Source: Thiomonas sp. (lineage in GTDB: Bacteria; Pseudomonadota; Gammaproteobacteria; Burkholderiales; Burkholderiaceae). Taken from it: 6,491 nt of DNA. The notes under the pieces were generated by a model. It made no database searches and was not told where the DNA came from. It worked only from the letters and a program-made list of their open reading frames with translations. Positions 1 to 6,351 of this stretch are shown here, one piece after another. The stretch is from NCBI GenBank assembly GCA_027443745.1, contig DAIAZB010000278.1, positions 1 to 6,491 on the forward strand, in the 5' to 3' direction. How positions within the stretch are numbered: position 1 is the stretch's first letter; the number at the start of each line of letters is the position of its first letter. The position numbers and the translations under genes were made by a program.

Positions 1-19
1 CGCCCATCGGGGCCAATAC

Positions 20-24
20 AGGGG
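20..24 (+). promoter_or_regulatory. Ribosome binding site of clpV
   Basis: A purine-rich AGGGG lies 7 bases before the ATG at 32. It supports that ATG as the true start, in agreement with the typical ClpV N-terminus that follows. Only 31 bases precede the gene here, so no promoter can be judged. Confidence 0.6.
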
Positions 25-31
25 TAGATCC

Positions 32-2776
32 ATGGCAGAGATCAGTCGCAGCGCGCTGTTCGGCAAGCTCAACAAGCTGGCGTACCGGGGTATCGAGAGC
101 GCCACCGTGTTCTGCAAGTTGCGCGGCAACCCGTACGTGGAACTGGTGCACTGGATCCACCAGATCCTGCAGCTGCAGGACTCGGACCTGCACCGCATCG
201 TCAAGCAGTTCAACCTCAACCCGTCGAACCTGGCGCGCGACGTCACCGACGCACTGGATCGGCTGCCACGCGGCTCCACCAGCATCTCCGACCTCTCCAG
301 CGATGTCGAGGAAGCGGTCGAGCGCGGCTGGGTGTTTGCCACCCTGATGTTCGGGGAGGCACAGGTGCGCACCGGTTACCTGATGGTGGGCGTGCTGCGC
401 ATGCGCCATCTGCGCAACACGCTGCTCGGCGTGTCGAAGGAGTTCGAGAAGGTCAAGCCCGAGACCCTGGTGGAGAAGTTCGCCGAAGTGGTGGCCGGTT
501 CGCCCGAGGACGGCCAGAGCGCCAGCGATGGCTTCAAGCTGGGTGGCGCGGGTGCGCCCGGCGAGGCCAGCGGTGCGATGAGCCCGGCGCAGATGGGCAA
601 GCAGGAGGCGCTCAGGCAGTTCACGGTCGATCTCACCGAACAGGCGCGCAGCGGCAAGCTCGATCCCATTGTCGGCCGCGACGACGAGATCCGCCAGGTG
701 GTCGACATCCTGATGCGCCGCCGCCAGAACAACCCGATCCTGGTCGGCGAGGCCGGCGTGGGCAAGACCGCGGTGGTGGAGGGCTTCGCCCAGCGCGTTG
801 TGCGCGGCGACGTGCCTCCGTCGCTGAAGGACGTAGAGCTGCGCACGCTGGACGTGGGCCTGCTGCAGGCCGGCGCCAGCATGAAGGGCGAATTCGAGCA
901 GCGCCTGCGCTCAGTGATCGAGGAAGTGCAGGCCAGCCCGAAGCCGATCATCCTGTTCGTCGACGAGACCCACACCCTGGTCGGCGCCGGCGGTGCGGCC
1001 GGCACGGGCGATGCGGCCAACCTGCTCAAGCCGGCGCTGGCGCGCGGCACGCTGCGCACCATTGGCGCTACCACCTTTGCCGAGTACAAGAAGCACATCG
1101 AGAAGGACCCCGCGCTCACCCGCCGCTTCCAGACCGTACAGGTCGACGAGCCGAGCGAGGAGAAGGCCATCCTGATGATGCGCGGCGTCGCCAGCACGAT
1201 GGAAAAACACCACCGCGTTCAGATCCTCGACGAGGCGCTGGAGGCGGCCGTGAAGCTGTCGCATCGCTACATTCCCGCGCGCCAGCTGCCGGACAAGTCG
1301 GTCAGCCTGCTCGATACCGCCTGCGCCCGCGTCGCGGTGAGCCAGCATGCTGTGCCGCCGGAAGTGGACGACACCCGTAAGCGCATCGAGGCGCTGGAGA
1401 CCGAGCTGGCGATCATCGCGCGCGAGAAGACCGTGGGCGTTGACGTGGCCGAGCGCGAGGCCTCCGCTAGCGAGAAGCTGGCGGTGCAGAAGCTCCGACT
1501 GGAGAAGCTGGAGGCCGACTGGCAAGCCGAGAAGGTGCTGGTCGAGCAGATCCTTGCCCTGCGCGCGAAGCTGCGCGGTGATGTCGCGCCGGTGGAAGGC
1601 ACCGGCAGCAAACTGGAGGCGGCCGCCAATGCCAAGGCCGAAGCCGAGGCGCCCGCGGAGGCGCCGGTTCCCCTCGGCGATACCGAGCGCACAGCCGCAC
1701 TGGAAGCACTCAAGGGCCTGCAGGCGCAGCTTACCGAGCTGCAAGGCGAGAGCCCGCTGATCCTGCCTACCGTCGACTACGTGGCGGTGGGTTCGGTGGT
1801 GTCCGACTGGACTGGCATCCCGGTCGGCCGCATGGTCAAGAGCGAGCTCGAGACTGTGATGAACCTCGCCGGCCTGATGGGCAAGCGGGTGATCGGTCAG
1901 GACCATGCGATGGAGATGATCGCCAAGCGCATCCAGACCAGCCGCGCGGGCCTCGACAACCCCAACAAGCCGATCGGCGTGTTCATGCTCGCCGGCACCT
2001 CCGGCGTCGGCAAGACCGAGACCGCGCTGGCGCTCGCCGAGGCGCTGTACGGCGGCGAACAGAACGTCATCACCATCAACATGAGCGAGTTCCAGGAGGC
2101 GCACACCGTCTCCACGCTCAAGGGCGCGCCTCCCGGCTACGTGGGCTACGGCGAAGGCGGCGTGCTCACCGAAGCGGTGCGCCGCAAGCCGTATTCGGTG
2201 GTGCTGCTGGACGAAGTGGAGAAGGCCCACCCGGACGTGCACGAGATCTTCTTCCAGGTGTTCGACAAGGGCGTGATGGAGGATGGCGAGGGCCGCCGGA
2301 TCGACTTCAAGAACACCCTGATCCTGCTCACCACCAACGCCGGCACCGACATGATCGCCGGCCTGTGCAAGGACCCGGAGCTGATGCCCGAGCCCGAAGG
2401 CATCGCCAAGGCGTTGCGCGAGCCGCTGCTCAAGGTGTTCCCGCCGGCACTGCTGGGACGCCTGGTGACGATTCCGTATTACCCGCTGAGCCCAGAGATG
2501 CTGGGCGAAATCGTCAAGCTGCAATTGGGTCGCATCAAGAAACGCGTCGAAGCGCGCTACAAGATCCCCTTCGACTACGACGACGACGTGGTGAAGCTGG
2601 TGGTGAGCCGTTGCACCGAGAGCGAGTCCGGCGGGCGCATGATTGATTCGATTTTGACGAACACGATGCTTCCGGATGTGAGCCGCGAATTCCTCAACCG
2701 GATGATCGAGGGGCGGGCGATTGCGGGAGCCAGGGTGAGTGTGCAGGACGGGGATTTCAGCTACGGGTTCGCGTGA
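32..2776 (+). CDS. clpV: T6SS sheath-recycling AAA+ ATPase ClpV (TssH)
   Basis: This 914-aa protein is the ClpB-type AAA+ unfoldase of the type VI secretion system. In the family it acts as a cytoplasmic hexamer that pulls apart the contracted TssB/TssC sheath so that subunits are reused. Visible parts: an N-terminal double-Clp domain (about 1-155) of the ClpV type, a low-complexity Gly/Ala/Ser linker (160-185), AAA-1 with Walker A GEAGVGKT (239-246), Walker B IILFVDE (306-312) and LTRRF (362-366), a coiled-coil middle domain (about 440-575), and AAA-2 with Walker A GTSGVGKT (655-662), pore loop GYVG (702-705) and Walker B VVLLDE (723-728). A ClpB-type C-terminal domain closes the protein. 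Length is normal for ClpV. All nucleotide-binding motifs are present, so it should be active. Two small oddities are DET in place of the usual DEA after Walker B of AAA-1, and an Ala/Glu-rich insert at about 527-548. The T6SS-type N-domain and the PAAR genes downstream favour ClpV over housekeeping ClpB. Confidence 0.96.
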   Translation: MAEISRSALFGKLNKLAYRGIESATVFCKLRGNPYVELVHWIHQILQLQDSDLHRIVKQFNLNPSNLARDVTDALDRLPRGSTSISDLSSDVEEAVERGWVFATLMFGEAQVRTGYLMVGVLRMRHLRNTLLGVSKEFEKVKPETLVEKFAEVVAGSPEDGQSASDGFKLGGAGAPGEASGAMSPAQMGKQEALRQFTVDLTEQARSGKLDPIVGRDDEIRQVVDILMRRRQNNPILVGEAGVGKTAVVEGFAQRVVRGDVPPSLKDVELRTLDVGLLQAGASMKGEFEQRLRSVIEEVQASPKPIILFVDETHTLVGAGGAAGTGDAANLLKPALARGTLRTIGATTFAEYKKHIEKDPALTRRFQTVQVDEPSEEKAILMMRGVASTMEKHHRVQILDEALEAAVKLSHRYIPARQLPDKSVSLLDTACARVAVSQHAVPPEVDDTRKRIEALETELAIIAREKTVGVDVAEREASASEKLAVQKLRLEKLEADWQAEKVLVEQILALRAKLRGDVAPVEGTGSKLEAAANAKAEAEAPAEAPVPLGDTERTAALEALKGLQAQLTELQGESPLILPTVDYVAVGSVVSDWTGIPVGRMVKSELETVMNLAGLMGKRVIGQDHAMEMIAKRIQTSRAGLDNPNKPIGVFMLAGTSGVGKTETALALAEALYGGEQNVITINMSEFQEAHTVSTLKGAPPGYVGYGEGGVLTEAVRRKPYSVVLLDEVEKAHPDVHEIFFQVFDKGVMEDGEGRRIDFKNTLILLTTNAGTDMIAGLCKDPELMPEPEGIAKALREPLLKVFPPALLGRLVTIPYYPLSPEMLGEIVKLQLGRIKKRVEARYKIPFDYDDDVVKLVVSRCTESESGGRMIDSILTNTMLPDVSREFLNRMIEGRAIAGARVSVQDGDFSYGFA

Positions 2777-2792
2777 GGTTCATTGCGCCGGT

Positions 2793-2813
2793 GCATCGCG
2801 TAGGACGCGTTGC
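2793..2813 (+). other. Hairpin just after clpV
   Basis: GCA pairs with TGC, and CGCGT (2797-2801) pairs with ACGCG (2805-2809) around the loop AGG, with one T:T mismatch. This gives an 8-bp stem 16 bases after the clpV stop. No T-run follows, so it is not a classic intrinsic terminator. It could attenuate transcription, or stabilise the clpV 3' end, between clpV and the next gene. An alternative upstream TTG start of the next gene (2810) would sit inside this stem, which argues against that start. Confidence 0.35.
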
Positions 2814-2890
2814 CGGCACACACGGACAGTACGGTGGCGGTACCAACAACTCTGATGGGCGGCCGATTACGCAGCCCGACTCACAACGAC

Positions 2891-2895
2891 AGGAG
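2891..2895 (+). promoter_or_regulatory. Ribosome binding site deciding the start of the PI-PLC-like gene
   Basis: AGGAG lies 7 bases before the ATG at 2903. The reading frame stays open upstream to a TTG at 2810, but the extra 31 codons have no comparable Shine-Dalgarno sequence, and the PI-PLC fold begins only about 10 residues after the ATG at 2903. The short form is therefore preferred. Confidence 0.7.
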
Positions 2896-2902
2896 TATAG
2901 GC

Positions 2903-3985
2903 ATGGCCGGGTTCGGAGCTTTTGCTAACAAGCGCTTGTGCGACGTGGTGTTCCCCGGTACGCACGATGCGGGTATCTACGGCAGTCAACTTGGCAGCAT
3001 GGTCAAGACGCAGAACCTGAGCATCGGTGAGCAGGCGAAAGCAGGCGTGCGCTATTTCGACCTGCGCATCATCAAGGTCAAGACGTCCAGCGGCCTCGTG
3101 CAGAAGGCTTATCACGCGCCCAGTTTCAGCAAGAAGGAAGACAAGAAGCTGGGCTCGTACCAGAAGGCCAGCGTCGTTGGCGACGTTGGCAGCGAACGCT
3201 TGTCGCAGATGCTGGATCAGGCACGCGATTTCGTGATGAAGAACCCGGAAGAGTTCCTCATCCTGCGCTTTTCAAAGTGCGGCGATACGGAGGACGTGGC
3301 CAACCAGTGCATCCTGAAATTGGGGGGCGAGCGCTTCGCCGCAAACGTCAATCTCAACGTTGCCACCATTGCCTCGTTGCAAGGCAAGGTGATCACAGTC
3401 TTCGATCGCGGCGACTTCAACAAGTTTCCGGCGCAACTGAAGAGCACCCCAGGCATCCTGCCGGTCAAGGCGCTGTTCAACAAGGATGGCAGCGGGCATG
3501 CGGAATACGAACCCCACATGTGGGGACTGCAGTACTTCGGAAGCTACTCGAACACCGGCGACGTGAAGAAGAACATCAAGAAGCAGAAGAAAATTCTTTC
3601 GCAAGGTCCGATCAGCAGTCCGGAACTACTCGGCATGATGTACTGGACCCTTACGTCGAACTGGAAGGAGGGTCTGCACAAACTGTTTAGCAGCATCGAG
3701 AAGCGCGACAGCGGCATGTGGTCGTCGTCCCAGCAGTCGTTGGTCGATGCCTGGAAGGCGGGCGTCAAGGATCACATCGTTACGCGCGCAGGTGTGCTGC
3801 ACCAGCAGTGGCGTGCCGAAGGGTTCCCACCCCGGGCAATCAACCGGGTCTCCAAGTCCTTCATGCCGAACATCATCATGATCGACTTCGCCGACCACGA
3901 CCGTTGCGCCACGATCTGGAATCTCAACTTGGCCACAGAAGACATGATCGGCAGGTTGCGCGACGACTTGTTGGTGACGGGCTGA
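2903..3985 (+). CDS. PI-PLC-like phosphodiesterase, candidate T6SS lipase effector
   Basis: This 360-aa protein has the phosphatidylinositol-specific phospholipase C X-domain fold. Family members cut the glycerol-phosphate bond of phosphoinositides or similar lipids by acid-base catalysis with two histidines. The expected residues are present in order: FPGTHDAG carries the first His-Asp pair (H21, D22), YFDLR carries D53 and R55, and AYHAP carries the second His (H71). EEFLILRFS (117-124 region) and the late MIDFADHD (326-333) match later barrel strands of the family. No signal peptide or membrane segment is visible, so export would need a route such as T6SS. The gene follows clpV by 126 bases on the same strand. 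It ends with tandem stops TGA TAG, and the two genes after it are decayed. Substrate is unknown: bacterial membranes mostly lack phosphatidylinositol, so a eukaryotic target or a different head group is possible. The fold is well supported; the effector role is inferred from location. Confidence 0.8.
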   Translation: MAGFGAFANKRLCDVVFPGTHDAGIYGSQLGSMVKTQNLSIGEQAKAGVRYFDLRIIKVKTSSGLVQKAYHAPSFSKKEDKKLGSYQKASVVGDVGSERLSQMLDQARDFVMKNPEEFLILRFSKCGDTEDVANQCILKLGGERFAANVNLNVATIASLQGKVITVFDRGDFNKFPAQLKSTPGILPVKALFNKDGSGHAEYEPHMWGLQYFGSYSNTGDVKKNIKKQKKILSQGPISSPELLGMMYWTLTSNWKEGLHKLFSSIEKRDSGMWSSSQQSLVDAWKAGVKDHIVTRAGVLHQQWRAEGFPPRAINRVSKSFMPNIIMIDFADHDRCATIWNLNLATEDMIGRLRDDLLVTG

Positions 3986-4187
3986 TAGCAACTGGTAAGG
4001 ACCACACTTCTTTGGTCACCCGATCGCAGGTATGCCGTTGACGGGAGTGAGGAGCGTGCCCGGATTGTGATCGGTGCAGGTTTTCAGGGCTGACCGACGG
4101 ATGGACTGGGGCGCTGGCGCTCGCGCGGTCAATCGGATGGGGTGCACGGATAATCGGCAAGCCTCGGAGTGGAAGGTGGAGCCAGCG
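3986..4187. other. Spacer after the PI-PLC-like gene, with a weak hairpin
   Basis: I find no gene in these 202 bases. Near the start, GACCA (4000-4004) pairs with TGGTC (4013-4017) around an 8-base loop. An outer GGT/ACC pair (3994-3996 with 4018-4020) extends the stem across a 3-base bulge. No T-run follows, so a terminator role is only possible. GGTGGA at 4175-4180, 7 bases before the ATG at 4188, looks like the ribosome binding site of the decayed gene that follows. I see no convincing promoter. Confidence 0.4.
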
Positions 4188-4633
4188 ATGCGCGGGATGT
4201 GCATGCTCTCGGCCGTGCAGGGTGTGGTCACCGAGCACGGCAAGCCGGTTCCGGGGGGGGCGGTGATCAAGCGCAGCTTCTTCTGGCACTAGAAGAGCGA
4301 ACGCAGCTCGGATCAGGCCGTGACCGACACGCAGGGGTACTTTGAACAGCCCGCAATATGGCGCAGTTCGCCGTTCGGCTCGTTGTTGCCGCTTGAGTCG
4401 GCGGTGGAGCAACAGATATCCATCGAACAAGGCGGCAAGAGCTACGTCGCCTGAAGGTTCATGAAGGGCTCCTGCCAGGAGAATGACGGGATTTCGGGCG
4501 GTCGATCGAGTTGCGCTGTCCGCTTGAGAGCGAGCCAATCAAACGCCGCCTGAAGGAAGGCCAAATCGAGCACGACATCTTCGGGATTTGCGATCTGCCC
4601 ATGATCACCCATGGGAACCGGGCACTGCCATGA
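4188..4633 (+). pseudogene. Decayed DUF6795-like small protein next to T6SS genes
   Basis: Reading through three lesions restores a protein of about 148 aa. It starts MRGMCMLSAVQGVV and GKPVPGGAVIKRSFFW, then meets TAG (4290-4292). It continues in the same frame as AVTDTQGYFEQPAIWRSS and LLPLESAVEQQISIEQGGKS up to TGA (4452-4454). Both stops sit where a Trp (TGG) would fit and are each one G-to-A change away. Between about 4484 and 4502 the frame shifts by one. SIELRCPLESEPIKRRLKEG then follows in the new frame to a TGA at 4631. From memory, the pattern (Cys near the start, V.G.V...GKPV.GA.V.RS, TD..G.F..PAI, LLP.E..V.Q.I, a late C.L.SEP) resembles DUF6795, a small carboxypeptidase-regulatory-like (beta-sandwich) family. 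No search was done. Its place between a putative lipase and a PAAR gene would suit an immunity protein or chaperone-like partner, but that is inference. Three separate lesions argue against a sequencing error. Confidence 0.65.
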
Positions 4634-4714
4634 GACGCAGCGAGGCCTGCGCCGGTGAAGCTGGTCTGTCGGGCAGGACGATGATACGAATCGCCGGCCG
4701 ATTGCGCATTGAAT

Positions 4715-4722
4715 GGAAGGGA
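4715..4722 (+). promoter_or_regulatory. Preserved ribosome binding site of the broken PAAR gene
   Basis: GGAAGGGA lies 7 bases before the ATG at 4730. Its survival fixes the ancestral start of the PAAR gene and suggests the frameshift is fairly recent. A 36-aa truncated peptide would still be translated from it, ending at a TGA at 4835-4837. Confidence 0.5.
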
Positions 4723-4729
4723 ACCCCTA

Positions 4730-4859
4730 ATGCAACCCGCCGCCGGTCTTACCGATATGCACGTCTACCCCATGGTCACCGGTGTGATGCCCATGTCGCC
4801 AGGCCGGTTTCCGCGTCCGGCGCGCCCACGGTGCTGATCGGTGGCCTGCCGGTAGCACG
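4730..4859 (+). repeat. Direct repeat, copy 1 (PAAR 5' region)
   Basis: The copy resembles 6352-6491. The first 51 bases match at 45 positions. The last 41 bases (4819-4859) match 6451-6491 at 37 positions, including an unbroken run of 23. The middle differs by a net 10 bases: nine fit a three-codon length difference and one is the frameshift. Copies are about 1.6 kb apart in the same orientation. Confidence 0.8.
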
Positions 4860-4983
4860 ACTAGGCGACATGGCCGTATGCGTCGAACCGCTGGAAAGCA
4901 TCGTCATGGGGGGCGCGTTGCTGGTTGCGAAAAGGGGAAGGACCGAAAGCTGCGTCAGCTTCACTTACTTCTTGGCGCTGTGA
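4730..4983 (+). pseudogene. Frameshifted and C-terminally truncated PAAR-domain gene
   Basis: The ATG at 4730 opens MQPAAGLTDMHVYPMVTGVM, close to the intact PAAR gene starting at 6352. After CCC (4790-4792) one C appears to be missing: restoring CCC CAT gives PHV, as in the intact copy. The sequence then continues in the +1-shifted frame as PVSASGAPTVLIGGLPVAR, followed by LGDMAVC and SIVMGGALLV. As it stands, the start frame stops at 4835-4837. PAAR similarity fades near 4928 and the shifted frame runs to a TGA at 4981-4983 with unrelated residues, so roughly the last 30 residues of a typical single-domain PAAR are missing. Cys13 of the intact copy is Tyr here. An intact version would have been a PAAR spike tip sharpening VgrG. 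The open frame starting at 4588 covers only the C-terminal half and is not a gene in its own right. Confidence 0.85.
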
Positions 4984-5078
4984 CAGCTGGATTCGGTTCC
5001 GTTCCTGTATTTCCAGAGAATAGTTTCTGCATGGATTCGCGTATTGAATGAAAACTTGTCCGGGAGTTTCAGCATTTC

Positions 5079-6326
5079 ATGTCCACGATACCCACACACG
5101 CAACCTGGATGACCCAGACCGAGTTGCGCATGAAGCCCCGCAGTTCCGAGCTGAAGAAGCTGGACGAGGCGATCAAGGCGCACGATCTGGCGAAGACGCC
5201 GGACAAGGTCAAGGCGGTGCGGCAGGCACTGGCGGCGTGGAAACGCGCGAAGGGCGACGGCTGGAAGATGAGCGAGCGCAACAAGGCGCCGAACTTTCCG
5301 TTCACCAACCTCAGCAAGGCGGTTTACGTCGATCTCAAGCTGCCGCCGGACGAGGTGGCCGCGCTGAAGTTCTGGGACGACTCGCGGCGCCGGAAGCTGC
5401 AGACCCTGTTCGAGGGAAAGCGGGTGGTGTTGCGTGTGGTGGACAGCTACGCGCAACTGCATCTGGCTCATAAGAACCTCACCGAGGCCATACAGGGCGT
5501 CAAGGCGACTGGATCCGGTGCGGTCAAGACGGCGCTGCAGCCGGAGGTGACCCAAGCCGTCAACGACATGTTCGGCACGCAGATCGCGACGCTGAAGGAT
5601 TTCGCCGCGCAGGCCGTGGCCGAGACCGGGACGGCCGGGATCATCCAGGCGATCGACCACGTGGCCAGCATGCTGCCGGTCATCAGCCTGGTGGCGGATG
5701 GCGGCAAGATGCTCTCGCAGTGGGGCATGGCCATCTACAAGGGCTATAAGCAGTACGAAACGTCCACGCACGGTTTCGCCATCGCCAGCGGCGACCCGGC
5801 GGCGGCATTCGCTGCGGTCCAGGCCCTGCTGGCGCGGGAAACGGCGAACCAGGTCGCGAAGGCTTCGATCACTTCGGCGGCGTTCGCCGCAAACACCGCC
5901 TTGCATGCAGCGAAGGGGGCCGGCGCGGTGCTGGCGCCGGCGGTGGGGGCCGCCAAGGCGGCGGCCAACGCGGCGCGCGTCATCGCCAAATTCGCCATCG
6001 AGTTCCGCGAGACCGTGATGGTCAACAAGGTGCTGAAGAATCCTGAGTTGCTGGACCTGCGGGCGTTCAAGACCTGCCCGTTACTCGGTGCCTACATGTT
6101 GGTGTGCTCGGATACCTCGGATCTGGTGGCCATGCTGTTCGACGAATTCGGCCAGGCCGGCTGGATGGAGGACATCGAGCCGCTGATCAGGAAGCATATC
6201 CACCCGGTACAGGATCGTGCGGCAGATCTGGTGCAAAGCTCGCCCTTCGTCATCAGCGGCGTGCCGATCCACAGGCCGCTACGCTCCACGTTGAGCGTGG
6301 GCAGCATGCTCAGTAATTTCCTCTGA
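5079..6326 (+). CDS. Unknown 415-aa protein upstream of PAAR, candidate T6SS effector
   Basis: I do not recognise a named family with confidence. The N-terminal third (about 21-135) is charged and probably helical, with LDEAIKAHDLAKTPDKVKAV (28-47), ALAAWKRAKGDGWKMSERNK (50-69) and a stretch rich in Lys/Arg. From about 170 the protein turns Ala/Val-rich: IDHVASMLPVISLVADGGKM (192-211) and a long Ala-rich helical stretch (about 236-305, including GAGAVLAPAVGAAKAAANAA at 280-299). These could be amphipathic or membrane-inserting helices, but no segment is a clear transmembrane helix and there is no signal peptide. A C-terminal part (310-415) contains KTCPLLGAYMLVC and WMEDIEPLIRKHI. The ATG at 5079 has a GGGAG 12 bases upstream, a long spacing; ATG 5109 is an alternative without a better site. 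The PAAR gene follows after 25 bases, so the two are probably co-transcribed. This suggests a PAAR-delivered cargo, perhaps membrane-active, or an adaptor. Confidence 0.85.
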   Translation: MSTIPTHATWMTQTELRMKPRSSELKKLDEAIKAHDLAKTPDKVKAVRQALAAWKRAKGDGWKMSERNKAPNFPFTNLSKAVYVDLKLPPDEVAALKFWDDSRRRKLQTLFEGKRVVLRVVDSYAQLHLAHKNLTEAIQGVKATGSGAVKTALQPEVTQAVNDMFGTQIATLKDFAAQAVAETGTAGIIQAIDHVASMLPVISLVADGGKMLSQWGMAIYKGYKQYETSTHGFAIASGDPAAAFAAVQALLARETANQVAKASITSAAFAANTALHAAKGAGAVLAPAVGAAKAAANAARVIAKFAIEFRETVMVNKVLKNPELLDLRAFKTCPLLGAYMLVCSDTSDLVAMLFDEFGQAGWMEDIEPLIRKHIHPVQDRAADLVQSSPFVISGVPIHRPLRSTLSVGSMLSNFL

Positions 6327-6340
6327 ACCGCATCGAGCCA

Positions 6341-6345
6341 GGGAG
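6341..6345 (+). promoter_or_regulatory. Ribosome binding site of the intact PAAR gene
   Basis: GGGAG lies 6 bases before the ATG at 6352, within the 25-base gap after the 415-aa gene. It supports this start and translation from a shared transcript. Confidence 0.6.
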
Positions 6346-6351
6346 CGTCCC

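Noticed and set aside
911..2524. Long open frame (537 codons) on the minus strand inside clpV
   Set aside because: It is antisense to an unambiguous ClpV in GC-rich DNA, where such frames arise by codon bias. Its translation is rich in Arg/Leu/His/Gln with no recognisable domain.
2810..2902. Upstream TTG start of the PI-PLC-like gene adding 31 residues
   Set aside because: There is no good ribosome binding site, the start lies in a hairpin, and the added residues are not part of the fold. The ATG at 2903 has AGGAG at the right spacing.
3994..4020. Intrinsic terminator after the PI-PLC-like gene
   Set aside because: The stem is short and bulged, and no T-run follows. It is kept only as a weak hairpin in the spacer entry.
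4290..4454. Stop codon reassignment or programmed readthrough (TAG and TGA read as Trp)
   Set aside because: clpV and the other genes use normal stops, and the same relic also carries a frameshift. Ordinary gene decay explains all three lesions.
4588..4983. 131-codon plus-strand frame as an independent gene
   Set aside because: Its first half is frame-shadow sequence across the DUF6795-like relic end and the PAAR start. Only the second half has PAAR similarity, so it is the shifted half of the PAAR pseudogene.
4965..5906. 313-codon minus-strand frame opposite the 415-aa gene
   Set aside because: It is antisense to a frame with better codon bias and good context (PAAR directly downstream). 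The translation is Arg/His/Leu-rich and shows no domain.
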